Assembly: GCA_902590245.1 (NCBI GenBank)
Contig: CACIWG010000005.1
Location: forward strand, 1 to 64,000
Direction: 5' to 3'
Source: an uncultured SAR116 cluster alpha proteobacterium
GTDB taxonomy: Bacteria; Pseudomonadota; Alphaproteobacteria; Puniceispirillales; Marisalimonadaceae
Length of the DNA stretch: 64,000 bases
In this document: positions 48,672 to 57,681 of the stretch, one piece after another
How positions within the stretch are numbered: position 1 is the stretch's first letter
How the letters are laid out: every line of letters starts with the position of its first letter
Translations under genes and position numbers: made by a program
Notes under the pieces: generated by a model
What the model saw: only the letters and a program-made list of their open reading frames with translations
What the model was told of the DNA's origin: nothing
The model's database searches: none

Positions 48672-50678
48672 ATGATCAATAACGTATTACCAATTATTTT
48701 AGGCATTTTGGGGCTATTAAGTGCATACTTTGTCTACTTAAAAGTTAAAGCATCTTCAGAAGGAACTGGAAAAGTAAAAGATATTGGAGATGAAATTCAT
48801 CTTGGTGCCATGGTATTTATGGCTAGTGAATATAAAAGATTAGCTTTATTTTGTATAGTTTGTATCGTTGCTTTGTATTTTAGTTTGGGTTGGGAAACAG
48901 CAATTTCCTTTTTTGTGGGAGCTGCATGTTCTGGTGTTGCAGGTTTTATTGGAATGTATACTGCAACAAAAGCTAACGTTAGAACTGCTGTCGCTGCAAA
49001 CGAAAAAGGAGCTTCTGAAGCTCTTAATGTTGCTTTCTTCGGTGGCTCTATTATGGGTTTAACAGTTGCATCCATGGGTCTATTTGGAGTAGGGATTTTA
49101 TTTTATTATTTTGGGGGAGATATCAAAACAATTCATTCGATTGAAGGATTTGCGATGGGTGCTTCTTCAGTTGCTTTATTTTCTCGTGTAGGTGGTGGAA
49201 TTTTTACTAAAAGTGCAGATGTTGGAGCTGACCTTGTAGGTAAAGTAGAAGCGGGTATACCTGAAGATGATCCAAGAAATCCCGGTGTTATTGCAGATAA
49301 TGTTGGTGATAATGTAGGTGATGTTGCTGGAATGGGTTCAGATATTTTTGAATCATATTGTGGATCGATGATTGCGTCCATTGCATTAGCAGCGTCCATG
49401 ACTTCTGCAACCATTACAAAATTAGGTGGAGATCAATATATGTTACAGCTTATGCCTTTAGCTCTTGCTTCACTTGGTCTCATTTGTTCTATTGTCGGGA
49501 TTTTAATGGTTCGACTGTTCTCTAATAAAAGCCCTGAAATTGCGCTAAGATTTGGAACAATTGGTTCAGCCGTGGTATTTATTATTGCATCATTCTTCCT
49601 TGTTAAAAGCTTAGGTGTTTCATCAGGTGTTTGGGCAGCTGTTTTAATTGGATCTATTGGTGGTATAATTGTTGGACTAGTTACAGAATATTATACTGGA
49701 GGTGCTCCAGTTAAGAAAATCGCTAAAGGTGGAGAAACAGGCTCAGCTACTATTATGATTACTGGATTAGCCACTGGAATGCAATCAGTTGCTATACCAG
49801 TTTTCACAATTGTATGTATTATTTTTACATCAAATTATTTTGCTGGGTTATATGGTGTTGGAATTGCTGCTATCGGTATGTTAAGTACTGTTGGAATAAC
49901 GATGGCAATTGATGCTTATGGACCTGTCGCTGATAATGCCGGTGGAATAGCAGAAATGGCAGAAATGGGTAAAAAGACAAGAGAAATAACAGATTCTTTA
50001 GACGAAGTTGGTAATACAACTGCGGCTATCGGGAAAGGTTTCGCGATTAGTGCAGCAGCTTTGGCTGCTCTTGCATTAATAAGTGCTTACATTGAAAAAA
50101 TATCTATGAGTGACCCAACTTTTGTATTAGCTATCAATGATCCTTTAGTATTAAGTGGTATGTTTTTAGGAGGGATCTTTCCATTTCTTGTAAGTGCAAT
50201 GACTATGACTGCTGTAGGAGATGCAGCTTTTGATATGATAAAAGAAATAAGAAGGCAGTTTAAAGAAATTCCTGGTTTGCTAGAAGGTAAAGCAAAACCA
50301 GATACAGCAAAATGTGTTGATATAGCCACACAAGCTGCTTTGAGAAAAATGATACTGCCTGGGTCTCTTGCTGTTCTAGCTCCAGTAATAGTAGGATTTG
50401 TTTTGGGTCCAAAAGCGCTAGGTGGAATGTTAGGTGGTGCTTTGATTTGTTGTGTTATGATGGCATTAATGATGTCAAATGCAGGTGGTGCATGGGATAA
50501 TGCAAAAAAGTTTGTTGAAAAAGGTAATTATGGAGGAAAAGGTTCTGAAGTTCACAAAGCTGCAGTTGTTGGAGACACAGTTGGAGATCCGCTAAAAGAC
50601 ACTTCAGGACCATCAATGAATATTTTAATTAATGTAATGGCAATTGTTAGTTTAGTTATTGCCCCCTTATTGATATGA
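48672..50678 (+). CDS. hppA: Membrane-bound pyrophosphatase, K+-dependent type
   Basis: This 668-residue, about sixteen-helix pump hydrolyses pyrophosphate to move H+ and/or Na+. Motifs [25 protein letters not shown] and [16 protein letters not shown] bind Mg-PPi, and [15 protein letters not shown] near the end is diagnostic. In [10 protein letters not shown], Ala451 and Gly454 stand where K+-independent enzymes have Lys and Thr, so this is the K+-dependent class. Glu227 in SDIFESY resembles Na+-translocating enzymes. GGAGAAAGA precedes the ATG. It is independent of its neighbours by function. Confidence 0.95.
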   Translation: MINNVLPIILGILGLLSAYFVYLKVKASSEGTGKVKDIGDEIHLGAMVFMASEYKRLALFCIVCIVALYFSLGWETAISFFVGAACSGVAGFIGMYTATKANVRTAVAANEKGASEALNVAFFGGSIMGLTVASMGLFGVGILFYYFGGDIKTIHSIEGFAMGASSVALFSRVGGGIFTKSADVGADLVGKVEAGIPEDDPRNPGVIADNVGDNVGDVAGMGSDIFESYCGSMIASIALAASMTSATITKLGGDQYMLQLMPLALASLGLICSIVGILMVRLFSNKSPEIALRFGTIGSAVVFIIASFFLVKSLGVSSGVWAAVLIGSIGGIIVGLVTEYYTGGAPVKKIAKGGETGSATIMITGLATGMQSVAIPVFTIVCIIFTSNYFAGLYGVGIAAIGMLSTVGITMAIDAYGPVADNAGGIAEMAEMGKKTREITDSLDEVGNTTAAIGKGFAISAAALAALALISAYIEKISMSDPTFVLAINDPLVLSGMFLGGIFPFLVSAMTMTAVGDAAFDMIKEIRRQFKEIPGLLEGKAKPDTAKCVDIATQAALRKMILPGSLAVLAPVIVGFVLGPKALGGMLGGALICCVMMALMMSNAGGAWDNAKKFVEKGNYGGKGSEVHKAAVVGDTVGDPLKDTSGPSMNILINVMAIVSLVIAPLLI

Positions 50679-51545
50679 TTATTCATTAATTATATTTGAA
50701 AAGTCTAAATTTCCTTTTTTGTTTTCAGTTAAATATTTGTATTTCTTATAAGTCTGAATACCATAATTAATATTTGACTCAGTCTCTGCTGCTGCATCTA
50801 CTGCTAGACCTAAATCTTTGTACATTAAAGCAGTTGCAAAACCTCCTTCATAGTTTTTATCAGCAGGTGAAATTGGCCCAATTCCTTTAATTGGACAATA
50901 GGAGTTTACAGCCCAACATGATCCAGTTGAAGTTGAAATAACTTCAAATAATTTATTTAAATCTAAACCTAAGTTTTTTCCAAGATTAAAACTTTCACCA
51001 ACAGCAATCATTGTTGATGCTAAGAGCATATTGTTGCATATTTTTGCACTTTGTCCTGAACCCTCTTCACCGCATAAAATAGAGTTTTTACCCATTATTT
51101 CAAATAGAAACTTCATCTCATTATATATTTGTGATTTCCCTCCAACCATAAAAGTCAAAGTTCCTTGATCAGCTCCAATCACTCCACCAGACACAGGTGC
51201 ATCTAATGTCATTAAACCCTTTTCTTTAGCTTGCATTTGAACAAACCTAGATGTTTTTACGTCTATTGTTGAACAATCAACAATATATTTGCCGGGCGTT
51301 GAGTAAGTTATAATTTCTGACCAAACTTTTCCAACAGCTAAACCATCTGGTAACATAGTAATAATTATCTCCGATTCATCAATTAGATTTTTTAAATTAT
51401 TAGCTATAAGAATATTATGGTTTTTTAAATTTTTGTAAGCATTATTATTAATATCATAACCAAAAATCTGGAGATTTTCTTTTGATAGATTTATTGACAT
51501 TCCTTTTCCCATATTTCCTAATCCAATAAAACCAATTTTTTTCAT
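50679..51545 (-). CDS. 3-hydroxyisobutyrate dehydrogenase-like protein
   Basis: A 288-residue beta-hydroxyacid dehydrogenase with [13 protein letters not shown] (NAD-binding), substrate loop [22 protein letters not shown] and catalytic Lys in [13 protein letters not shown]. It closely matches the MmsB/HIBADH layout of valine degradation. However, it starts one base after the GH84 gene and carries the GH84 3' end as its own AAGGAG ribosome-binding region, so the two are co-translated. Its real substrate could thus be linked to amino sugar use. Convergent with hppA, with no gap. Confidence 0.85.
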   Translation of the reverse strand: MKKIGFIGLGNMGKGMSINLSKENLQIFGYDINNNAYKNLKNHNILIANNLKNLIDESEIIITMLPDGLAVGKVWSEIITYSTPGKYIVDCSTIDVKTSRFVQMQAKEKGLMTLDAPVSGGVIGADQGTLTFMVGGKSQIYNEMKFLFEIMGKNSILCGEEGSGQSAKICNNMLLASTMIAVGESFNLGKNLGLDLNKLFEVISTSTGSCWAVNSYCPIKGIGPISPADKNYEGGFATALMYKDLGLAVDAAAETESNINYGIQTYKKYKYLTENKKGNLDFSNIINE

Positions 51546-51546
51546 A

Positions 51547-52707
51547 TTAAGTTCTCCTTTTTAAAAGTAATTTTTGTAATGGATATGTTTTTAATTTCAT
51601 TATTCTATTTTTGTTAAAATTTTTAGATAAAATTTCTAGATCTTGTTTTAATATTAAAAGGTAATTATACCATTCACGAGATAAAGGCGATTTCCACTTC
51701 CACAAAAGAAAATCTAAGTGTTCAAATATATTTTTAGGTATTGAAATTTTACGTATTTTTTTTTCAAAAGAAAATATTGGACTTTCAAAAAAGTCTATAA
51801 TCTTAATAAGAGAATTAGGTATTTGATTTTCTAAAATAGTTTTCTCCCATTCAGCAATTTTATTTTTATTTTTTAGACAATTGTTAATTATTTGAATTAG
51901 TAATTTATCAGTATTTATTAATCCGGTTAAGTTGAACATTAAACTTTTTTTCATATTATTAAAAGGATAAGGCCCAAGAAAAATTTTATTTGGACAATAA
52001 TCATTCGCATAAAAATTGTCCCAGTAAATTACCTTATTTTTATCGAAAAGGCATTTAATTTTTTTTTGATCTGTTTCAAATTTTTGGTTTACGATAAATT
52101 TTCCACAATAAAATAAATTTGAATTTCCATTCAATTCTATAATCAAATCATCAATATATGTTGAACTTTCACTAATAAGTTCATCTGCATAAATTCTTGG
52201 GACAACAAAAATTTCTCTATTTAGCTTTTTAGATAAAATTCTAACTAACTTACCGTGTGACTTACCTTCATTGTAATTTTTAAATTTGCTTAACTTAGAA
52301 AAAACGTTTGGGATATCGTCAAATAAAAGCGCAATTTCGTCAGCACCATTATTTATTAAGATTTTACATTTATCTAAAAGAGTATTTAAATCATACTTTG
52401 GTAATTTCTCTTTTTGATAAATTTCTGAAAAATTAAAATCTGCTCCTGGTGATACACCTACTATAATTTTTATTTTATTTTTTTTAGCGTTTAAACAAAA
52501 ATGTGAAAATTTGTTAAGCCAAATTTTAGAATATTTTCTTCTCCAATCAAATCTGTGATTTAAATCTTCTTTAGGAGCATAAAAATAGGCATTCATATTA
52601 TTTTGTTTAAGTGACAAAAGAATACTGTTTCGGTCTCTCCAATTCAATAAATTTCCATAATAGCCTTCAATATAGCCTAAATAAGTATTTGTTCTTAAAT
52701 ATTTCAT
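51547..52707 (-). CDS. GH84-family beta-N-acetylglucosaminidase
   Basis: This 386-residue protein matches the catalytic barrel of GH84 (O-GlcNAcase-like) enzymes: GYIEGYYGNLLNW near residue 11, NAYFYAPKEDLNHRFDWR (39-56), GVSPGADF, and the double catalytic Asp130-Asp131 in ALLFDDIP. These enzymes remove terminal beta-GlcNAc by substrate-assisted catalysis. There is no signal peptide, so it should act in the cytoplasm. It is not a NagZ (GH3) but could do the same job on imported muropeptides. It is divergent from the PIG-L gene with a 38-base spacer, with TATAAT five bases before its ATG. Confidence 0.83.
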   Translation of the reverse strand: MKYLRTNTYLGYIEGYYGNLLNWRDRNSILLSLKQNNMNAYFYAPKEDLNHRFDWRRKYSKIWLNKFSHFCLNAKKNKIKIIVGVSPGADFNFSEIYQKEKLPKYDLNTLLDKCKILINNGADEIALLFDDIPNVFSKLSKFKNYNEGKSHGKLVRILSKKLNREIFVVPRIYADELISESSTYIDDLIIELNGNSNLFYCGKFIVNQKFETDQKKIKCLFDKNKVIYWDNFYANDYCPNKIFLGPYPFNNMKKSLMFNLTGLINTDKLLIQIINNCLKNKNKIAEWEKTILENQIPNSLIKIIDFFESPIFSFEKKIRKISIPKNIFEHLDFLLWKWKSPLSREWYNYLLILKQDLEILSKNFNKNRIMKLKTYPLQKLLLKRRT

Positions 52708-52712
52708 AATGT

Positions 52713-52718
52713 ATTATA
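52713..52718 (-). promoter_or_regulatory. Candidate -10 box giving near-leaderless GH84 mRNA
   Basis: On the minus strand a perfect TATAAT lies five bases before the ATG at 52707. A start site six or seven bases downstream would place transcription at the start codon itself. There is no ribosome-binding site between them and no good -35 box. Pattern only. Confidence 0.3.
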
Positions 52719-52745
52719 ACGTAATATTTTTTTTTGAGGAAAAAA

Positions 52746-53432
52746 ATGAAGGTTTTAGCAATTGGCGCTCACCCTGATGATATTGAGATATTTATGTATG
52801 GATTATTATGTCTATTAAAAAAAAATAATATCGAAATATTTATGATTATAGCCACTGATGGATCTCTTGGAGGTAAAAAATATAATAATTTAATTCAATT
52901 AAGAAAAGACGAATCTATAGAGGCATTAAAAAGAATAGGTATTCCTAAATTTTTAAATTTGCCGGATAGTAGATTAGGAGATGAATATTCTCATAAAGAT
53001 AAATTAAGACATGAAATTGATGAAATTTCTCCTGATTTAATTATTACGCACTATCATGAAGATTATCATTCTGATCATAGAAATTTATCTAAATTAGTAA
53101 AAGATATCTCAAGTCATAATTTTCCTGTTTTGTATTGTGATACTATGATGGGTATAAATTTTTTACCAAATTTTTATTTTGATATATCTGAATTTTTTGA
53201 GGAAAAAAAAGAAGCTATTCTTAATCACCAAAGTCAAAAGCCTGATAGATTCATAAAATTAATTGAATTAATGAATGGCTATAGATCTGCTCAGTGTAAC
53301 GCAAAATTTGGATCTTTTGCAGAAGCTTATTTTTTTAATTCTTCATTTCCATTTGCCAACATAAATAATATTCTTCCACAAACTATTAAAATTAGAAAAT
53401 TTGATATTGATGGTAATTATGGATTTCTTTAA
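52746..53432 (+). CDS. PIG-L/LmbE-family N-deacetylase
   Basis: This zinc-dependent deacetylase family removes acetyl from GlcNAc-type substrates. From the ATG at 52746, zinc motif GAHPDDIEI (residues 7-15) and the HYHEDYHSDH second motif are both present. SLGG and DSRLGD segments fit the family. The product has 228 residues; GAGGA lies five bases before this ATG, so I prefer it to a TTG at 52734. It lacks a signal peptide. With GH84 and AnmK/MurQ next to it, free GlcNAc or a muropeptide sugar is a reasonable substrate, but that is inference. Its end overlaps anmK by four bases. Confidence 0.88.
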   Translation: MKVLAIGAHPDDIEIFMYGLLCLLKKNNIEIFMIIATDGSLGGKKYNNLIQLRKDESIEALKRIGIPKFLNLPDSRLGDEYSHKDKLRHEIDEISPDLIITHYHEDYHSDHRNLSKLVKDISSHNFPVLYCDTMMGINFLPNFYFDISEFFEEKKEAILNHQSQKPDRFIKLIELMNGYRSAQCNAKFGSFAEAYFFNSSFPFANINNILPQTIKIRKFDIDGNYGFL

Positions 53433-54505
53433 ACAGTATAAATATCTCCACAAATTGTAGGTTTGAACACACCAGTTGTAGAAGGAAATGTAGAGGGTAA
53501 CTGATTTAATCTTCTGATTGAAAGGTAAGCTATCATTTCAGATTCAATGTAATCAGAAGATATTTGATATGAATTAAGGTCATAAAACTGAGCATCAATT
53601 GAATTTTTTAATTTATTTAAAATATATTTATTTTTATAACCACCTCCAGTTATACAAAAAGATTTGATCTTATTTGGCATTGAATTGATGGAATTTATTA
53701 TTGAAATGACTGTAAGTTCAGAAAGAGTAGCCAATTTATCATTAAGGTCTAATATGTTTGTATCTATATCTAAAAGGTATTTTTTGAAATAAAGTTTATC
53801 CAAAGATTTGGGTATAGCTGATTTAAAAAAATTGTCCTCTAAAAATTTTTTAACTTCTTTATAATTTACTTTTCCGGCAAGTGACAACTCTCCATTATTA
53901 TCAAATTCTTCATTAGTATATTTTTTTACAATTTCATCTAATAAACAATTTCCTGGCCCAGTATCAAATCCAAATAGGTTGATACCGTCCCAATAAGTTA
54001 AGTTTGAAATTCCACCAATATTTATAAAGCACGCAGGTAGAGGCATTAATAAGTCTTCAATAATACTTTTGTGATATATTGGAGATAGAGGTGCTCCTTG
54101 TCCATTATTTAAAATATCATTTTTACGAAAATTATTTATAATTTTTTTTCTAAATTTATTAGCAATAGTTTTTGGATTGCCTACTTGTATAGAAATTTCT
54201 TGAGGAACGTGTAGTAAAGTTTGACCATGAAATCCTATAACTTCACATAAGTTTACAAAGTTTGATGCCTCCAAAGCTCTTATGTATTCATCGGTAATAA
54301 TTTGATCTAAATAATTTAAAGTTGTTTTATTAAAGTTATTTTCAGAAGTAACTCTTTTTAAAGCATCTTTAGTAGAACGTTTGTAATTTAAAAAAAAATT
54401 TTTTTTACATCTTTGGATTTTTTTTCCATCAGTTTTAATTAAGCTTAAATCTACTCCATCCATGCTAGTACCGGACATAATGCCAATTGTATTTATGTAA
54501 TTAAT
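53429..54505 (-). CDS. anmK: Anhydro-N-acetylmuramic acid kinase
   Basis: AnmK hydrolyses and phosphorylates anhydroMurNAc to MurNAc-6-P, the step before MurQ. The GIMSGTSMDGVDLSL N-terminal motif, GFHGQTLLHVPQ, the INIGGISNLTY core and FDTGPGNCLLDE (ATP/sugar site) are diagnostic. The only canonical in-frame start, ATG 54478, lies inside the conserved motif, leaving its first residues outside. The frame is open upstream with no ATG, GTG or TTG. An AUU at 54505 stands six bases after AAGGAG and restores NYINTIGIMSGTS. I therefore propose AUU initiation, giving 358 residues. Confidence 0.88.
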   Translation of the reverse strand: MNYINTIGIMSGTSMDGVDLSLIKTDGKKIQRCKKNFFLNYKRSTKDALKRVTSENNFNKTTLNYLDQIITDEYIRALEASNFVNLCEVIGFHGQTLLHVPQEISIQVGNPKTIANKFRKKIINNFRKNDILNNGQGAPLSPIYHKSIIEDLLMPLPACFINIGGISNLTYWDGINLFGFDTGPGNCLLDEIVKKYTNEEFDNNGELSLAGKVNYKEVKKFLEDNFFKSAIPKSLDKLYFKKYLLDIDTNILDLNDKLATLSELTVISIINSINSMPNKIKSFCITGGGYKNKYILNKLKNSIDAQFYDLNSYQISSDYIESEMIAYLSIRRLNQLPSTFPSTTGVFKPTICGDIYTV

Positions 54506-54511
54506 ATTTTT

Positions 54512-54517
54512 CTCCTT
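54512..54517 (-). promoter_or_regulatory. Shine-Dalgarno site deciding the anmK start
   Basis: AAGGAG on the minus strand lies six bases before an AUU codon (54505-54503) and 33 bases before the ATG at 54478, far too distant for that ATG. This strong site supports initiation at AUU. Confidence 0.6.
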
Positions 54518-54607
54518 AGATAAAGTAATATTAATAAAGTTTATTTAAATTGATGACATATGTATATTTATTTAATAAGAATAATGAATTAGGGATATTT
54601 AATCTAA

Positions 54608-55354
54608 ATGACAAATGAACTAAAAACTGAGAAACGTTACCCATATTCTAAACCAATTGATAAGCTTAAACTAAATGAAGCTATTGAATTGATGATTAAA
54701 GAACAAAAACATTCAATATCAACATTGATTGAGAATAAAAAAATATTAGATGAAGTTATTTCAAATATATCATCTAAATTATCTTGCTCCAGTGAAGGAA
54801 GACTTATTTATACTGGTGCTGGTACATCTGGAAGAATAGGTGTACAAGATGGCATTGAATTATATCCGACTTTTGGATGGCCTAAAAAAAGGTTAAATTT
54901 TTTAATTTCTGGTGGGAAAAAAGCATTATACAGTACTGTTGAAAATGCAGAAGATAATATATCTATTGCAAAAAGAATGGCAAATAAAATTAAGTTTACA
55001 AATAAGGATGTTTTAATTGCTATCTCTGCTAGCGGCAATACTCCTTTTACACTCGAGGTATTAAAGATTGCTAGCACAAAAAAAGTTCTGACCATATCAT
55101 TATGTAATAATTGGAATTGTATAATGAAACAACATTCAGATTTCTCTGTTATTTTAGATACAGGAGAAGAATTAGTAGCAGGTTCTACTAGGTTAAAAGC
55201 TGGTACATCTCAAAAAGCATGTCTTAATTTGATTTCTACACTTGTCATGACTAAATTAGGAAAAGTTTCTAACGGTTTAATGGTTAATATGATCCCAACA
55301 AATAATAAATTAAAAATACGTCAAAAAAAAATCAATGAAATGAAAAAGTTATGA
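54608..55354 (+). CDS. murQ: N-acetylmuramic acid 6-phosphate etherase, C-terminal domain missing
   Basis: MurQ removes lactate from MurNAc-6-P to give GlcNAc-6-P. The SIS domain is complete: YTGAGTSGRIGVQDGIELYPTFG with Glu84, VENAEDN with catalytic-position Glu115, and ISASGNTPFTLEVL, ending at STLVMTKLGKVSNGLMVNMIPTNNKL. The family normally has ~300 residues with a C-terminal helical domain; this protein stops at 248, right after the SIS domain, and its stop overlaps the next gene by four bases. Both catalytic glutamates remain, so it may still work. It is divergent from anmK across 102 bases. Confidence 0.9.
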   Translation: MTNELKTEKRYPYSKPIDKLKLNEAIELMIKEQKHSISTLIENKKILDEVISNISSKLSCSSEGRLIYTGAGTSGRIGVQDGIELYPTFGWPKKRLNFLISGGKKALYSTVENAEDNISIAKRMANKIKFTNKDVLIAISASGNTPFTLEVLKIASTKKVLTISLCNNWNCIMKQHSDFSVILDTGEELVAGSTRLKAGTSQKACLNLISTLVMTKLGKVSNGLMVNMIPTNNKLKIRQKKINEMKKL

Positions 55355-56364
55355 AAAATACTTTCTTGGTAACTGGTTCATCTGGGTTCATTGGTTATCA
55401 TTTATCAAATATTCTTTTGTCAAAAGGTTTTAAGGTCATTGGTGTTGACGCATTAACAAATTATTATGATAAAAATCTTAAGCTAGCTAGAAATGCTCTA
55501 CTCAAGAAAAACAAAAATTATATATTTTATGAAGAAAATTTAGAAAATAAAAATCAAATTCAGAAGGTGTTTCAAAAACATAATATTAATATAGTAATAC
55601 ACTTGGCAGCTCAAGCAGGGGTTAGGTATTCTATAACTAATCCTGATGAATATATAAATTCAAACATCATCGGAACTTTCAATCTTCTTGAAATTATAAA
55701 AAATTTAGAATTACAACATCTTTTGTTAGCTTCAACTTCATCAGTTTATGGCGCAAATCAAAAAATGCCATTTGAAGAAAAAGATAAAGCTGATCACCAA
55801 ATTTCAACCTATGCCTCAACAAAAAAATCAATGGAATTAATTTCTCATAATTACTCTCACATTTATAAAATTCCTACCACAGTTTTTAGGTTTTTTACAG
55901 TATATGGGCCTTGGGGGAGACCTGACATGGCACTATTTAAATTCACAAAAAATATTATACAAGGAAAAGAGATTGAAATTTATAATAATGGCAATATGTC
56001 TAGAAGTTTTACGTATATAGATGACTTAATCAATAATATTTATAAATTAATATCTATTATTCCTCTTGACAGTCAACCGTTAAATATAAATGATAGTCTT
56101 TCGCCGGTTGCTCCATGGAGAGTTGTTAATATAGGTGGAAACCAAAAAATACCTCTCATGAAATTTATCAATATTCTTGAGTTAGAATTAGGCATTAATG
56201 CGAAAAAAAAATTTTTAGATTTGCAATTAGGTGATGTCATAGAAACAAGTTCTAATAATAAATTGCTCGAATACCTTACAGGTATTTCTCCAAAAACCGA
56301 TATAAAAAAGGGTATTAAATTATTTGTTAATTGGTATAAAAATTATATTAATTTAACTAAATAA
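55351..56364 (+). CDS. UDP-glucuronate 4-epimerase-like NAD-dependent epimerase
   Basis: This 337-residue extended SDR has VTGSSGFIGYHLSN for NAD, the catalytic Ser/Thr in STSSVYG, and Tyr-x-x-x-Lys in TYASTKKSMELI. RFFTVYGPWGRPDMALFKFT and RSFTYIDDL are characteristic of UDP-glucuronate 4-epimerases, which supply UDP-galacturonate for surface glycans. The gene overlaps murQ by four bases (ATGA), so the amino sugar and envelope genes share translation. Related UDP-sugar epimerases cannot be excluded. Confidence 0.88.
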   Translation: MKNTFLVTGSSGFIGYHLSNILLSKGFKVIGVDALTNYYDKNLKLARNALLKKNKNYIFYEENLENKNQIQKVFQKHNINIVIHLAAQAGVRYSITNPDEYINSNIIGTFNLLEIIKNLELQHLLLASTSSVYGANQKMPFEEKDKADHQISTYASTKKSMELISHNYSHIYKIPTTVFRFFTVYGPWGRPDMALFKFTKNIIQGKEIEIYNNGNMSRSFTYIDDLINNIYKLISIIPLDSQPLNINDSLSPVAPWRVVNIGGNQKIPLMKFINILELELGINAKKKFLDLQLGDVIETSSNNKLLEYLTGISPKTDIKKGIKLFVNWYKNYINLTK

Positions 56365-56460
56365 ATAATCACATTAAGATTTATTTGCTAAAAATATTTT
56401 AAAATAGTGATAGAATAATTTATTCTTTATAAAAACTGATTTTTAAAAATTTAAATTAAA

Positions 56461-57660
56461 ATGAAAATTATTATTACGGGTGCAAGTGGCTATGTAGGTT
56501 CGGTTTTAATACCTGAGCTTTCAAAAGCTAATCATGAATTACTTTTAGTAGGAAGAAATAATCAAAATCTAAAAAAAAAATATCCAAAATTAAATACATG
56601 TGATTACTCAGATATAATTAAATCTGCAAGAAATTTTGATATATTGATTAATTTGGCAGTTATAAATAACAATTCAAATCAAAGTCTAAAAAATTTTATA
56701 AAAGTTAACAAAAATTTTTTATTTAAATTAGTCGAATTGTCAAAATTAGCTAAAATCAAATATTTTTTTAACGTTGGATCTTTTCTTCAGCTTAATCCTA
56801 ATGATTTTACTTTCTATGCTATATCAAAAAGAGAAGGTACAAAAAAAATTAATCAATCTACAGGAATAAAAATCTTAAATATTTATATGCCTTATGTATA
56901 TGGAAAAAAATGGTCACAAAAACTAAAAATTTTAAATATTGTTCCATTTTATCTTTCAAAAAAAATTTTCAATTTTATTTCAGCATTTTATCCTACAGTA
57001 AATATAAATAAATTATCTAATTTTTTAAATTCTGACTTTAAAAATTATAAAGAAAAAAATTTCTATCTATATGATAAAAAAAATAAAAACGTTGTTTACA
57101 TTTTTTTTTCTCAACTATTTAACATACTTTTCTCAGTAAACGTAATTCTTATATTTGGGTGGCTATTTATTTTAATTTATTTTTTAATTTCATTGGAACG
57201 TAATGGGAATCCAGTTTTTGTTCAAAAAAGGATTGGTAAAGAAAAGAAGGTCTTCAATTTACTAAAATTTAGAACTATGTCACAAGATACTAGAGAAAGA
57301 GCAACACATTTGATAAATGAAACAAAAGTTACAAAATTTGGTAAATTTCTTAGATTTTTTAAATTAGATGAGTTGCCACAAATATTTAATATCTTAAGAA
57401 ATGAAATCAATTTTATTGGCCCAAGACCTTCATTGTTATCACAACAGAAATTAATTAAACAAAGAGATAATAAAAAAATACTTTCTATAAAACCAGGTCT
57501 AACAGGTTATTCTCAAATTAATCATATAGATATGAGTAATGTTAATAAGTTGGTCGATTATGATCACTACTACTTAATCAATCAATCATTAATTTTTGAC
57601 TTAAAAATTATCATGAAAACATTTTTAGGAATTGGGTTTAAAGATAATGTAAATAAATAA
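56461..57660 (+). CDS. Fused SDR epimerase-like and phosphoglycosyltransferase protein
   Basis: Two parts are visible in 399 residues. Residues 1 to about 205 are a shortened SDR with GASGYVGSV (7-15) and Tyr119-x-x-x-Lys123, lacking the usual C-terminal substrate half. Residues about 212-399 are a PglC/WcaJ-type monotopic phosphoglycosyltransferase: one re-entrant hydrophobic helix (about 222-245), VFVQKRIGK, LLKFRTM, catalytic Asp303-Glu304 in KLDELPQIFN, and FIGPRPSLL then KPGLTGYSQIN. The SDR may modify the UDP-sugar that the other domain loads onto undecaprenyl phosphate. The 96-base gap upstream contains a small AGAATA/TATTCT inverted repeat (56412-56426). Confidence 0.87.
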   Translation: MKIIITGASGYVGSVLIPELSKANHELLLVGRNNQNLKKKYPKLNTCDYSDIIKSARNFDILINLAVINNNSNQSLKNFIKVNKNFLFKLVELSKLAKIKYFFNVGSFLQLNPNDFTFYAISKREGTKKINQSTGIKILNIYMPYVYGKKWSQKLKILNIVPFYLSKKIFNFISAFYPTVNINKLSNFLNSDFKNYKEKNFYLYDKKNKNVVYIFFSQLFNILFSVNVILIFGWLFILIYFLISLERNGNPVFVQKRIGKEKKVFNLLKFRTMSQDTRERATHLINETKVTKFGKFLRFFKLDELPQIFNILRNEINFIGPRPSLLSQQKLIKQRDNKKILSIKPGLTGYSQINHIDMSNVNKLVDYDHYYLINQSLIFDLKIIMKTFLGIGFKDNVNK

Positions 57661-57681
57661 ATTTATTTATAATTTTTATAT

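Noticed and set aside
54518..54607. A small RNA or tRNA in the larger intergenic gaps (also 16335-16418 and 56365-56460)
   Set aside because: No cloverleaf, TTCGA-type T-loop or CCA-adjacent stem could be found; the gaps are A+T-rich and promoter-like.
54608..55354. murQ as a pseudogene
   Set aside because: The frame is intact, both catalytic glutamates are kept, and the stop is coupled to the next start; a shortened but probably working protein fits better.
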